Assembly: GCF_013912375.1 (NCBI RefSeq)
Contig: NZ_JACETV010000002.1
Span: 248,001-312,000, forward strand
Source of the DNA: Emticicia sp. BO119
GTDB lineage: Bacteria > Bacteroidota > Bacteroidia > Cytophagales > Spirosomataceae
Reading direction: 5' to 3'
DNA: 64,000 nt
The position numbers were made by a program, and so were the translations under genes. Under the pieces are notes generated by a model. The model searched no databases, had not been told where the DNA came from, and saw nothing but the letters and a program-made list of their open reading frames with translations. The first letter of the stretch is position 1; each line of letters starts with the position of its first letter. Positions 17,247-26,296 of this stretch are shown here, one piece after another.

Positions 17247-20200
17247 AATTCTTGAAGATTTTTCGCTTTGAACTCATTTATCAGTTACGGAGTGTCACTA
17301 CCTGGCTTTATTTTGCAGTGGTACTGAGCTTTGCTTTTCTGGTGGTGACTGAAAATTATAGCTATGATGCCCGGGAGGGCTACTTTTTACTTAATGCGCC
17401 CATTGTCATTGCTACTGTCATGGTTTTAAGCATCGTTCATTGGCTTTTAATAGGGGCATCTGTAGCAGGCAATGCAGCAACCCGTGATATACAGAAACGC
17501 ATGCATTTCCTTACCTATGCCACTCCTGTCAGCAAAGGTATATATCTTGGTGGGCGATTTCTGGCTGCTTTTATTCTCAATGTCTTGATTCTACTCGCTA
17601 TACCGATAGGTATCCTGTTTGCAATATATTTTTCAGGCATAGAAAGGGAGATTCTTGGAACGTTCCGCTTGGCATCTTATCTCACTGCTTTTTTCTATAT
17701 ATTATTGCCCAACGTCTTTATCTCAACGGCTTTTCAGTTTTCGCTGGCGGCACTCAGCCGTCGGGCCATTGCGAGTTATCTTGGAGGGCTGATTCTCTTC
17801 GTAGCTGCTTATCTATTCTGGATGATGCTAAAGGATAAAGGAGAATGGGGGAGTCTGGTAGATCCTATGAGTTTTACTCCTATCATGAATCACCAGAATG
17901 ATTGGAGTCCAATAGATAAGAATACACGCCTGCTTATGCTGGAAGGTTCATTTCTTATAAACCGTCTTCTTTGGCTTGGCATTTCATTGGGTATGCTGAT
18001 ATTCACCTATTTCCGGTTTCGGTTCGTTTTACCGGAAACAAGCCGAAAGCAGAAATCTGTTAAATATCCCAAACCTGGTGTAGAGATTATAGAAGAAAAA
18101 CTAAAGTGGGCAGAGGGAGGAGGATTGCCAAAGGTGAGAGGAACTTTTGGATTTGCTTCGCATTTGTATCAGTTACGCATCCTCACCTGGAAAACCTTTC
18201 TGCAAATGGCAAAAAATGGTGCGGGCCTGCCTCTTCTGGCAGTTCTTGCCCTATTGATGGGAATGGCTGCCCCGGGAGACGGGAATCTAAAGGCAAGAGG
18301 TGTACCTCTCTTTCCCAGAACCGACCAGGTGTTGCATTATCTGACGGGTCCTCTGAATGAACCGAAGTTTTTCTGGATTATCATGGCCCTGCTAACTATT
18401 TACTATACCGGTGAGCTATTATGGCGGGAGCAGGAAACCAGACTGAACGAAATTGTCAATGTAACACCAATAGCTGAATGGGTTCTTTTCTTAAGTCGTT
18501 TTCTGGCATTAAGTCTTTTAGCCATAATATGGCTCGTCTTTGTGATGCTGGCAGGAATAGTTGTTCAGATGATTTTGGGTGGAGCAGGTATTGAAATCGG
18601 ACTATACCTGCAGATTCTTTTTGGACTACAGTTGGTAGACAGCCTACTTTTTACACTAATTGTAATCTTTATACATGTGCTGGTCAATCAGAAATTTATA
18701 GGCCATTTGGTAGCACTTCTTGTCTATGGATTTATCGTCTATGCGCCTAATCTGGGTATTGAGCACAAACTCCTCATTTTTGGAAATAGTCCCAAATGGT
18801 CTTATACAGCTATGGCTGGTTTCGGCAATTCTCTTGCGCCCTGGATATGGTTTAAAATGTATTGGGTGGCATGGGCGTTACTATTGGCAATAGTTACGAG
18901 GTTGCTCTGGGTGAGAAGCCGTGAAACAGGCTTAATTGCTCGGCTTCACCTTGCCCGCCATCGCTTCAGGTCATCTACTGTTTTGATTACTGCCTTTTCT
19001 GCTGGCTGCATTCTATTGTCGGGTGGTTTCATCTTCTACAATACAAATGTGGTGAATGAATACAAACCTGTCTCTGACACTATGAAGCAGAGGGCCTTAT
19101 ATGAGCAGCTTTATGGACAGTATAAGACTCAACCACAACCTCTTTTGATAAAAACCAGCTTACAGGTTGAGATTTATCCCAACCGTAGGGAAACAGAAAT
19201 ACATGGTACTTACTATTTGTTAAATAATACTACGATAACCATTGACTCTATTCATGTAGCTACTGCTGATGCAGTTCAAACTACCAATGTTAGCATTAAC
19301 AGACCATCAAAGCAGGTATTAATAGATGAAACATTGGGTCACCACATTTTTATACTTGCCAAACCTCTCCAACCCGGCGATTCACTGCAACTCAGTTTTG
19401 AAGTGCATCATAAAACTCAGGGCTTTACTAACAACGGAGCAGACGCATCTGTATTGGCTAATGGAACCAACTTTAAAAATTATGACTTATTGCCTTCCAT
19501 TGGGTATCAATCTCATCGGGAAATTAATGATATTGGCCAGAGAAAGCAATACAAACTCTGTGCGCGACCTGGGACACCTTCACTTTATGATATTAACGCA
19601 CGCAAAAACGCACCTTTTACTGAGCGAATCTATTTTGAAGCTATTATAGGCACTGATAGTGGTCAGACCGCAGTAGCACCTGGGGAACTGCGTCAATCCT
19701 GGACCAAAGGTAGACGCCAATACTTTCATTATATTACTGATGCGCCCATCAGGAATGAATATAATATTCTTTCGGCCAGATATGCGGTGTATGAGAGGTA
19801 TTGGAAAGATATAGCTATACAAATCTACTATGATCCAGGCCAAACAGAAAATCTGGAACGCATGATGCAGAGTGTACAGGCTTCGTTGGCTTATTATGCC
19901 CAACAGTTCGGTCCTTACCCATATCGTCAGATTAAGTTTATCTCTTATCCCGGATATGGCAGCAATAATCATTCAACACCTGGTACTATAACAACCGAGG
20001 AGGGTTTCTTTCTTCTGAACCCAAAAGGTGACCCAAGAGGTTTTGATCTGGTAACAGCAGTAGTGGCACACGAAGTGGCTCATCAGTGGTGGGGAGGTCA
20101 GTTGACACCCGCTCGGGTAGAAGGGGCGGGGTTGCTTTCAGAGAGCCTGGCCTGGTATTCTGCTATGGGGGTTTTTGAGGATAAATATGGTTTTGAACAA

Positions 20201-20845
20201 CTACACAGGCTATTAGATTTCTTAAGAGAAGAGAATGAGACGCCGCGCACCCGTGCTGCCTTACCACTGCTTAGAGCTGATGACTGGTACCAATACTATC
20301 GTAAAGGCCCTTTTGTATTATATGCGCTAAGCCAGTATATTGATAGGAATAGGGTTAATAATGCACTCCGTCACTTACTGGTGAAACATCCTGCTGGAAG
20401 TTTGCCTTTGCCAACTTCGCTGGCACTTTATCGAGAATTAAAAGTAGTGACACCGGATTCGCTTCATTATCTGTTGCACGACTTCTTTGAGAAGAATATT
20501 TTCTGGCAGCTTGAAACAAAAGAGGCTACGGCAAAGAAAACCAAAGCAGGTTTCTGGCAGGTGACACTCAACATAGCAGCACGAAAATGGGCAGTAGATA
20601 CTGCTGGTACAGAAACTAAATTACCTATGAATGACTGGATAGAAATCGGTGTGTTTGCACCCGCCGAAGCTGGAAAGGAAACAGGTAAACAACTTTATCT
20701 ACAAAAGCGTCTTATTAAATCCGGCCAGCAGAGCATTACTGTAACGGTACCGCAAAAACCTGCCCGTGTTGGTATAGACCCTAATCACTTACTGATAGAA
20801 TGGGAGATAGAGGACAATAGTAAAGAGGTGAAGCTAAGTAATTAG
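17243..20845 (+). CDS. ABC-2-type permease fused to an M1-like metallopeptidase
   Basis: 1200 residues. Residues ~1-590 hold two blocks of about six membrane helices separated by a cytoplasmic linker (~270-330), i.e. a duplicated ABC-2 permease. From ~620 the protein is extracytoplasmic with an M1-like beta domain and a gluzincin site HEVAHQWWGG (His943/Glu944/His947) plus a downstream SES Glu. The His-to-Glu distance is 19 intervening residues rather than the 18 of classical M1 enzymes; the SESLAWYSA block is characteristic of this fused family. It may cleave or modify what the ABC unit exports, or act on envelope peptides. The fusion architecture is known in Bacteroidota; the substrate is not. 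Confidence 0.88.
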   Translation: MKFLKIFRFELIYQLRSVTTWLYFAVVLSFAFLVVTENYSYDAREGYFLLNAPIVIATVMVLSIVHWLLIGASVAGNAATRDIQKRMHFLTYATPVSKGIYLGGRFLAAFILNVLILLAIPIGILFAIYFSGIEREILGTFRLASYLTAFFYILLPNVFISTAFQFSLAALSRRAIASYLGGLILFVAAYLFWMMLKDKGEWGSLVDPMSFTPIMNHQNDWSPIDKNTRLLMLEGSFLINRLLWLGISLGMLIFTYFRFRFVLPETSRKQKSVKYPKPGVEIIEEKLKWAEGGGLPKVRGTFGFASHLYQLRILTWKTFLQMAKNGAGLPLLAVLALLMGMAAPGDGNLKARGVPLFPRTDQVLHYLTGPLNEPKFFWIIMALLTIYYTGELLWREQETRLNEIVNVTPIAEWVLFLSRFLALSLLAIIWLVFVMLAGIVVQMILGGAGIEIGLYLQILFGLQLVDSLLFTLIVIFIHVLVNQKFIGHLVALLVYGFIVYAPNLGIEHKLLIFGNSPKWSYTAMAGFGNSLAPWIWFKMYWVAWALLLAIVTRLLWVRSRETGLIARLHLARHRFRSSTVLITAFSAGCILLSGGFIFYNTNVVNEYKPVSDTMKQRALYEQLYGQYKTQPQPLLIKTSLQVEIYPNRRETEIHGTYYLLNNTTITIDSIHVATADAVQTTNVSINRPSKQVLIDETLGHHIFILAKPLQPGDSLQLSFEVHHKTQGFTNNGADASVLANGTNFKNYDLLPSIGYQSHREINDIGQRKQYKLCARPGTPSLYDINARKNAPFTERIYFEAIIGTDSGQTAVAPGELRQSWTKGRRQYFHYITDAPIRNEYNILSARYAVYERYWKDIAIQIYYDPGQTENLERMMQSVQASLAYYAQQFGPYPYRQIKFISYPGYGSNNHSTPGTITTEEGFFLLNPKGDPRGFDLVTAVVAHEVAHQWWGGQLTPARVEGAGLLSESLAWYSAMGVFEDKYGFEQLHRLLDFLREENETPRTRAALPLLRADDWYQYYRKGPFVLYALSQYIDRNRVNNALRHLLVKHPAGSLPLPTSLALYRELKVVTPDSLHYLLHDFFEKNIFWQLETKEATAKKTKAGFWQVTLNIAARKWAVDTAGTETKLPMNDWIEIGVFAPAEAGKETGKQLYLQKRLIKSGQQSITVTVPQKPARVGIDPNHLLIEWEIEDNSKEVKLSN

Positions 20846-20935
20846 CCTGCCAGGAAAACCTTTGATGATGCAGAAGATATGGAAAGATGACTGAATTAAA
20901 TGTCTCTTTTGAAATTGCATACTCAACTTGATGTA

Positions 20936-21115
20936 AGAGCATGTTTAAAAATTATGATTCGACCTACAAAGCCCATCTTTTTCAGCAATACTTCGTTGCA
21001 TTTTTTCGATGTAGCTGCCGGCTACATCTGCAAAATGCGCCCGCAGCGGCGGACCGCTCGTCTATCTGAAAAATATGAACTTTTCGGTCAGAATAACAAA
21101 ATTTAAACATGCTCT
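20936..21115. repeat. MITE-like inverted-repeat element (~180 bp)
   Basis: AGAGCATGTTTAAA at 20936-20949 is repeated in inverted orientation at 21102-21115, and similarity continues inward (ATTCgACC / ATTCtGACC). Inside lie a perfect hairpin GATGTAGC/GCTACATC (21008-21028), a GC-rich block, and a second nested pair (CTTTTTCAG / CTGAAAAAT). No transposase frame exists. It sits in the non-coding 20846-21579 region with no clear target duplication. Confidence 0.65.
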
Positions 21116-21255
21116 AATTCAATTTTTATTCTAAATAGTATTTTTTTTACTAAAACATTTGGTGGTTTTATACGTATTAATATATATCTAAATGTATAAA
21201 AAATAACGTAAAAAAGCCATGTGAGACCATATTTAACCATATAAGTACACCTTCT

Positions 21256-21304
21256 TAAAGATGGAAAATCTTTGTGTCGGCGGTTGGATTCCGTCTATTA
21301 ACAC
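21256..21304 (+). pseudogene. Remnant of the tRNA-Phe 3' half
   Basis: From the anticodon loop onward the sequence matches tRNA-Phe with only four substitutions over about 41 bases. It includes an exact 14-base block TTGTGTCGGCGGTT; the T-loop, acceptor 3' strand and CCA are mutated, and no 5' half is present. It is followed by a terminator similar to that of the intact tRNA. Best read as a scar of a duplication or of integration at tRNA-Phe, 7 kb from the intact gene. Confidence 0.75.
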
Positions 21305-21317
21305 AAAAACAAAAAAA

Positions 21318-21347
21318 GCAGTTATAGCATCAGTTATAACTGCTTTT
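21318..21347 (+). terminator. Terminator-like hairpin following the tRNA remnant
   Basis: GCAGTTATA (21318-21326) pairs with TATAACTGC (21335-21343), followed by TTTT. Its core GCAGTTA...TAACTGC matches the tRNA-Phe terminator, so it was probably copied with the tRNA fragment. Confidence 0.7.
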
Positions 21348-21547
21348 CTGTTAAATAAGCCTAATATACAATCATTTCTGAACTCTGTTTGCTTATTTCT
21401 AAAGCAAATTTCTTTCCTGAACCAAGTTATTTATAGGTTGCTTATTTGTAATCTCATAGAAAACACTTTCTCCTCCAAAAAACACAATTCGTTCTTAAAT
21501 TCTTGCAGCTCGTCAGAGTTGCCATTTCTTGTGTCTGTCTGCCGTAA

Positions 21548-21555
21548 TAGTTTTG
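21548..21555 (+). promoter_or_regulatory. -7 promoter box for the lipoprotein-cytochrome operon
   Basis: TAGTTTTG matches TAnnTTTG at all eight positions and lies 24 bases ahead of the lipoprotein ATG at 21580. No well-spaced TTG was found upstream. Confidence 0.45.
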
Positions 21556-21579
21556 CCCAAGAAACAAAAAAATGAATTT

Positions 21580-22122
21580 ATGAAAAAGTTATTTGTAACA
21601 ATTACCTTATTGGTCTCTTCATTACTGATGGGCTGTGAGGTAAATGAAATTAAGGCCGAATATGGAAACGGCCCAAAGACAGAAGTACCTATGGGTATTC
21701 AGGGTAGCTGGATGTTCGGGCAATTTTCTATGACTGAGTATTGGAGCCAGGATCCGGCCACTTATACTGGTAATGCTTTACAACTGGCAATTGCTTTTAA
21801 GTTCAATGACAATGGCACCTATGAGCAATACTTCACATCAGGCTCCACCACCAGCACAGGCCAGACCTATCAGCAGTCGGTTACCAAAGGAACCATTGAA
21901 GTCAATGCTTCTGCCAGAACTATTACGACTCATGCTTACGCTTCCAAATATCGTCGCACGGTTAACGGGAAAGTCGTTGAAGACCGCCAGTTGAACGAAA
22001 ATGAAATAGCTAAAGATAATATCTACTATTATACTTTAGATACAGAAACCAATGGCACAAGAGTCATTAATCTTACTATTGAAGGTACTAATAGTACACT
22101 TCCGTTTCAAAAGAAATTTTAA
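21580..22122 (+). CDS. Hypothetical lipoprotein
   Basis: 180 residues from the ATG at 21580, where a lipoprotein signal peptide begins (KLFVTITLLVSSLLMGC; lipobox LMGC). The mature part has a lipocalin-like feel: GSWMFGQF, AIAFKFNDNGTYEQYF, GTIEVNASARTITTHAY, YYYTLDTE, with alternating beta-strands typical of small Bacteroidota lipocalin-like lipoproteins. No function assigned. It is 18 bases ahead of the cytochrome c gene and probably co-transcribed. Confidence 0.75.
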   Translation: MKKLFVTITLLVSSLLMGCEVNEIKAEYGNGPKTEVPMGIQGSWMFGQFSMTEYWSQDPATYTGNALQLAIAFKFNDNGTYEQYFTSGSTTSTGQTYQQSVTKGTIEVNASARTITTHAYASKYRRTVNGKVVEDRQLNENEIAKDNIYYYTLDTETNGTRVINLTIEGTNSTLPFQKKF

Positions 22123-22140
22123 TCTCAACTTTATACAATT

Positions 22141-23070
22141 ATGAAAATTCTCCTTAAAACTTTAAAAAGGATAGGTATTACTTTATTGGTGTTGGTTGTA
22201 GGGTTTGTAATAACCGTATCGCTGCGCCAGAATCTCACCTACGAAGCACCATATCCCGATATAAAAGCCAGTAAAGATAGTTCCGTTATAGCGCATGGCA
22301 AAGATCTGGCTTTAGGACCAGCTCATTGTGCTTCATGCCATAGCACGGCAAATGCTGATTCGTTGATTGCTTTAGGTCAGGAAGTTCCTCTAAGTGGGGG
22401 TTTTGAATTTAAAATACCTCCGGTGGCTACAATCTATTCACCAAATATTACATCTGATTCGACTCATGGTATTGGAAAGCGTACAGATGGAGAGATTGCA
22501 CGGGCACTACGATATGGTGTTCGTGCTGATGGAACGGCAATGTTTGACTTTATGCCTTTCCATAATGTATCAGATGAAGATTTAACAGCTATCGTTTCTT
22601 ATGTACGCTCGCTAAAACCTGTTAATAAGCCAAGAAAACAGCATGAAATTGAGCCAATGGGAAGAATAATAAAAGCCTTTATGGTTGAACCTGTCTGGCC
22701 AAGTGAAAAAATACAGAAGTCAGTAAAAGTGGATACTACTGCAGAATACGGTCGTTATTTGGCGCATAATGTAGCTAACTGTGTTGGTTGCCATACGCGC
22801 AGAGGGTTAGCTGGTGGCTACACTGGAGAACAGTTCGCTGGGGGAAATAAAATGGGAGAGCTTATTACTCCAAATATTACGCCCGATAGTTCAAGCCGGA
22901 TTTATGGATGGAGTGAAGAAGCTTTTATTGCCCGTTTAAAAGGAGGAAAAGTTATTCCGCAGAGTGAAATGCCATGGAATTCTTTCAAGAGAATGAATGA
23001 TAATCAGCTAAAAGCTATTTACAGATATTTGCAGACTGTAAAACCTGCAAAAATGCCTAAAGAAGGGTAA
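22141..23070 (+). CDS. Membrane-anchored dihaem cytochrome c
   Basis: 309 residues. An N-terminal membrane helix (IGITLLVLVVGFVITVSL) anchors two class I cytochrome c domains with haem sites CASCH (63-67) and CVGCH (214-218). Candidate Met axial ligands lie in MFDFMPFH and SEMPWNS. Diheme proteins of this type carry electrons from periplasmic dehydrogenases to terminal oxidases. No dehydrogenase lies next to it. Followed by a strong terminator. Confidence 0.92.
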   Translation: MKILLKTLKRIGITLLVLVVGFVITVSLRQNLTYEAPYPDIKASKDSSVIAHGKDLALGPAHCASCHSTANADSLIALGQEVPLSGGFEFKIPPVATIYSPNITSDSTHGIGKRTDGEIARALRYGVRADGTAMFDFMPFHNVSDEDLTAIVSYVRSLKPVNKPRKQHEIEPMGRIIKAFMVEPVWPSEKIQKSVKVDTTAEYGRYLAHNVANCVGCHTRRGLAGGYTGEQFAGGNKMGELITPNITPDSSSRIYGWSEEAFIARLKGGKVIPQSEMPWNSFKRMNDNQLKAIYRYLQTVKPAKMPKEG

Positions 23071-23130
23071 AAACTGAAGCATAGTGTTGTTTTTATATAG
23101 TTTGAGTATTTAGAAAATAAAGTGAAAATC

Positions 23131-23167
23131 AAAAAGGTCGAGACTGATAGTTTCGACCTTTTTTTCT
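23131..23167 (+). terminator. Terminator of the cytochrome operon
   Basis: AAGGTCGA and TCGACCTT pair around an 11-nt loop and run into a long T tract. Confidence 0.88.
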
Positions 23168-23225
23168 TATTTAGTTTAGCATTCTGAATCTGGGCTATGT
23201 TAGCTTCTGAAAATTATAGTATTGT

Positions 23226-23993
23226 TTACTTACCCATCCACTTTTTAAAATCAGTTACTTTTTCTCGGCTGACGATAGCTTCTTTATCGACTGTAGGGTT
23301 AAGCAATAAAACTAATCGATTGCCAAAGTAATCTTCAATTTTAGTAATACACCCTACGGAAACATAAAATGCCCGGCTGATCCGGAAAAAGTGTTCAGGT
23401 TCAAGCATTTCTTCCAGTTCATCCATCGTATAATCTACAGCGTATCTTTTATTATCTGGTGTTTTAAAGAAGTTAAGGCGTCCGTCGCTATAGAAATAAC
23501 AAATATCCTTTACTTCAATGCTTACCAGTTTAGCACTGTACTTTACCAGAAAACGTTTACGGTACTCCTTAGGTTGCAGTTTTTGCTGCAACTCTTTTAC
23601 TATTTTTTCTAACGAATTATCTGTCGGTTTGTATGTAGACGATAACTTTTTGAATTTTTCTAAAGCTGCCTGTAACTCATCATTCTGTATAGGTTTCAGT
23701 AAATAATCAACACTATTCACTTTGAATGCTTTAAGGGCATATTCGTCATAAGATGTTGTAAAGATAACAGGACATTTAATGTCTATCAGATTAAATATCT
23801 CAAAGCTTTGTCCGTCTGCCAACTCGATATCCATTAAAATCAAGTCTGGTGAAGGATTAGCCGTAAGCCATTCCACACTCCCCTTGATACTATCAGCAAT
23901 CCCTACTACATTGGCAGTAGTATCTACAGTTGCAAGTGTTTTCTGGAGTTTTTTTACTGCCAGATCTTCGTCTTCAATAATTAAAATTTTCAT
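23226..23993 (-). CDS. LytTR-family response regulator
   Basis: 255 residues: a receiver with acidic IIEDEDLA, phosphorylation site Asp55 in LILMDIELADG and Lys in YLLKPIQN, then a LytTR DNA-binding domain (~150-250: ICYFYSDGRLNFFKTPDN, HFFRISRAFYVSVGCI). Last gene of the signalling locus, 116 bases downstream of the second kinase. A 21-bp-period direct repeat lies 102 bases before its ATG, suggesting that it has its own promoter and controls itself. Confidence 0.93.
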   Translation of the reverse strand: MKILIIEDEDLAVKKLQKTLATVDTTANVVGIADSIKGSVEWLTANPSPDLILMDIELADGQSFEIFNLIDIKCPVIFTTSYDEYALKAFKVNSVDYLLKPIQNDELQAALEKFKKLSSTYKPTDNSLEKIVKELQQKLQPKEYRKRFLVKYSAKLVSIEVKDICYFYSDGRLNFFKTPDNKRYAVDYTMDELEEMLEPEHFFRISRAFYVSVGCITKIEDYFGNRLVLLLNPTVDKEAIVSREKVTDFKKWMGK

Positions 23994-24094
23994 AAACCAA
24001 CGTACAGAAAGAGTTATACTGAGTATTTTTATACTAATTTAAAAATCTGCTATTGAACATCATACATGTTTAAGTACAATTAGCCGAATAATGG

Positions 24095-24123
24095 ATGAAT
24101 TGAGGATTTTTATGAATGAATTG
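24095..24123 (-). promoter_or_regulatory. Direct-repeat candidate LytTR site upstream of the regulator gene
   Basis: ATGAATTG at 24095-24102 and again at 24116-24123, 13-base spacer starting AGGA. The same arrangement occurs at 29411 and 34611. It overlaps the 3' end of the upstream kinase gene and lies 102 bases from the regulator ATG. LytTR regulators are known to bind paired direct repeats about two helical turns apart; the assignment here is inferred. Confidence 0.6.
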
Positions 24124-25162
24124 TATGAGACTTCCATATCAGTGGTAGCACTACTGTAAAATTTTTATTATCAGACAGAATCTGAAATCCAGGTTGATTT
24201 AAAAGATTGTATTTGTTTCTGATATTTTCGAGTCCTACGCCATTACTTGAAACTTTGACAGTTCGATGTTGAATATTATTGTTCACCACAAGTTGCTTAC
24301 CTCTTGTAGAAAAAATATCAATGACTAAGGGCTTGTTTTTAGACAGGGAATTATGTTTTACTACGTTCTCGACTAAAAGCTGTAAGGTAAGCGAAGGTAT
24401 CAGATAGCTATAGTATTGCCTGTCTATCTGTAGATTCATTTTTACGGCTTCGCCATGTCGGGTTTGTAATAGACGGAAGTATGAATGAATAAATTTGACT
24501 TCATTTTCGACAGTACTCATACCTTCTTCGTTGTTTCTGAGCAAATATCGGTAAACTTTACTGAGTTCATCAAGAAACTGGCCGGCTCGCTGTTTATCTA
24601 CTGTAATTAATGATGAAAGTGTATTGAAGCAATTAAACAGGAAATGAGGATTCACCTGGCTTTTGAGTGTATCAAACTCCTGATTAATAGCCAGTTGTCG
24701 GAGAGTCTCTTTTTCAATAGCGGTTTCTTTTAATCTTGACAGAATAAAATCAGCCTCAAACAGGGTTTCGAAAGTAAGATAGATAAAAAAAACACAGGCA
24801 AAGCATTTCCAGAAATGAGCAATTTCATAATCATAATCAAAAAGATGAAAGTAGCCGTAAAGTGTGATTGGGAGAAAAGTGGCAACTAAACAAATTATTA
24901 ACAATGAGATAAATTTTCTTAAAATTCGTTCAAAGCTTTGTTGTACTTGCGGATAAATTCTTTCGAGATACTGATTATAACGTAAACGTATCAACCAGAC
25001 AATAAAGCCTAAAACGAAAACCAGAGGAAAAGAATACAGCCATAAGCGAGAGTCATACCAGATAGAGTTTTCAAACATAAACAAATGAGCCACAACCACA
25101 ATAAATGGCATTGAAAACAGAAAACTGAAAAGTTCAAGTTTGGGTATTGATTTAAAGTTCAT
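24110..25162 (-). CDS. LytS-type histidine kinase (catalytically intact member of a tandem pair)
   Basis: 350 residues: four membrane helices in the first ~145 residues, then the phosphoacceptor block FDTLKSQVNPHFLFNCFNTL, N-box LLVENVVKHNSL and G-box SNGVGLENIRNKYNLL. The ATP-binding motifs look complete. The gene overlaps the upstream kinase by 11 bases and is a diverged paralogue of it in length and topology. It probably phosphorylates the downstream LytTR regulator. Confidence 0.9.
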   Translation of the reverse strand: MNFKSIPKLELFSFLFSMPFIVVVAHLFMFENSIWYDSRLWLYSFPLVFVLGFIVWLIRLRYNQYLERIYPQVQQSFERILRKFISLLIICLVATFLPITLYGYFHLFDYDYEIAHFWKCFACVFFIYLTFETLFEADFILSRLKETAIEKETLRQLAINQEFDTLKSQVNPHFLFNCFNTLSSLITVDKQRAGQFLDELSKVYRYLLRNNEEGMSTVENEVKFIHSYFRLLQTRHGEAVKMNLQIDRQYYSYLIPSLTLQLLVENVVKHNSLSKNKPLVIDIFSTRGKQLVVNNNIQHRTVKVSSNGVGLENIRNKYNLLNQPGFQILSDNKNFTVVLPLIWKSHTIHS

Positions 25163-26222
25163 CTGGCACCTCCTTCTCTTTCAATATTAATGGTATGGTG
25201 ATACTCCGGCAGGTAATATTCTGCTCGTTCACTAAAACATTCTTTCCTAATAATTGATATTTTTTAACGAGGTGATCTAAGCCTGACTCAAAATCTATCG
25301 CTTCTGTAATAGACTTAGGATTTACTGTGTTTCTGAATAGTAAATTATCTGTATCATCTGAACGAATAGCTATTTTCAGTGGATTGGCTTTGCTCATGAT
25401 ATTTTGTGAAAAGGCATTCTCAATCAATACCTGTAGAGTAAGTGGTGCTATCAGGTTAGCCTTTGAATGATCTGCTATATCAATTTTTAATTGCAGGCTA
25501 TCACCATAACGTGCTTTCAGAATATGCGTATAAGATCTGATAAATTTTAGTTCTGTTTCGAGTGTAACCATCGGATCTTCGTCATTTCGGAGCATATAGC
25601 GATAGACTTTGGTCATTTCGTTCAGGAATGTCTCAGCCTCGTTCTCATCTTCCTGAATCAGACTGGATAACGAATTAAGGCTATTGAATAAAAAATGTGG
25701 GTTTACCTGACTCTTCAATCCATTTAACTGGCTTTTTTTATAAGCGATACTCAGCTTTTCATTTTCTTCTTTGCTCTTTTTCCATTCGTTATATTGTACA
25801 ATACCTTCCATCAGAAAGGTTATAAAAATATTAAGAAGTGCCAATGATACGTAGTTCCAGGCCAAATCAGTTTCAACAAAATGATAATTGAGAAAACTGA
25901 ACCAATCTTCCAGCTTATTTAAGTACAGATATAGAAAAAGAAAAGTCAATAATAAAAAACAAGTAATGCTAAGTGAAAGGCGCATAGAAATTTGCCGCTC
26001 ATTTGGGAACCGTTTTTTGACTTGCACTGCTATTGCCCCGCAAAAAATAAAATAGGCTCCGAACGCGAATAGTGTGCTGATACTTAGCACCAGAAAATTA
26101 AAGGTACTGGCAAAGTATTGCCGGGGGAAATTGTAATAATTGAATGTAAATGCAAATACTGGTGTAACTATTGCCATCACCAGATTATCTTTGCCATTAT
26201 ATGCAGGTAGTTTGACTTTCAT
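25152..26222 (-). CDS. LytS-type histidine kinase with degraded ATP-binding motifs
   Basis: 356 residues with the same plan as the next kinase: four helices, then LNGLKSQVNPHFLFNSLNSL with the phosphoacceptor His. The N-box reads LIENAFSQNI (the usual Lys-His pair lost) and the G-box reads ESGLDHLVKKY (first Gly lost), so ATP use may be weak. It may act as the partner of a heterodimer, phosphorylated by its neighbour. Second gene of the operon, 74 bases after the propeller sensor. Confidence 0.87.
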   Translation of the reverse strand: MKVKLPAYNGKDNLVMAIVTPVFAFTFNYYNFPRQYFASTFNFLVLSISTLFAFGAYFIFCGAIAVQVKKRFPNERQISMRLSLSITCFLLLTFLFLYLYLNKLEDWFSFLNYHFVETDLAWNYVSLALLNIFITFLMEGIVQYNEWKKSKEENEKLSIAYKKSQLNGLKSQVNPHFLFNSLNSLSSLIQEDENEAETFLNEMTKVYRYMLRNDEDPMVTLETELKFIRSYTHILKARYGDSLQLKIDIADHSKANLIAPLTLQVLIENAFSQNIMSKANPLKIAIRSDDTDNLLFRNTVNPKSITEAIDFESGLDHLVKKYQLLGKNVLVNEQNITCRSITIPLILKEKEVPDEL

Positions 26223-26296
26223 TTTACAAAATTCCCAAAAGTTTTATTATGTAACTACAAGCTTCGGCTGAATCGAAAAAAGTCAGGATTGAAATG

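Noticed and set aside
20900-21106. 68-codon frame across the MITE-like element
   Set aside because: It mostly translates the terminal and internal inverted repeats, so it is not a gene.
21261-21575. 104-codon plus-strand frame starting in the tRNA remnant
   Set aside because: Its start is the tRNA-like sequence and it runs through a terminator hairpin; low-complexity product.
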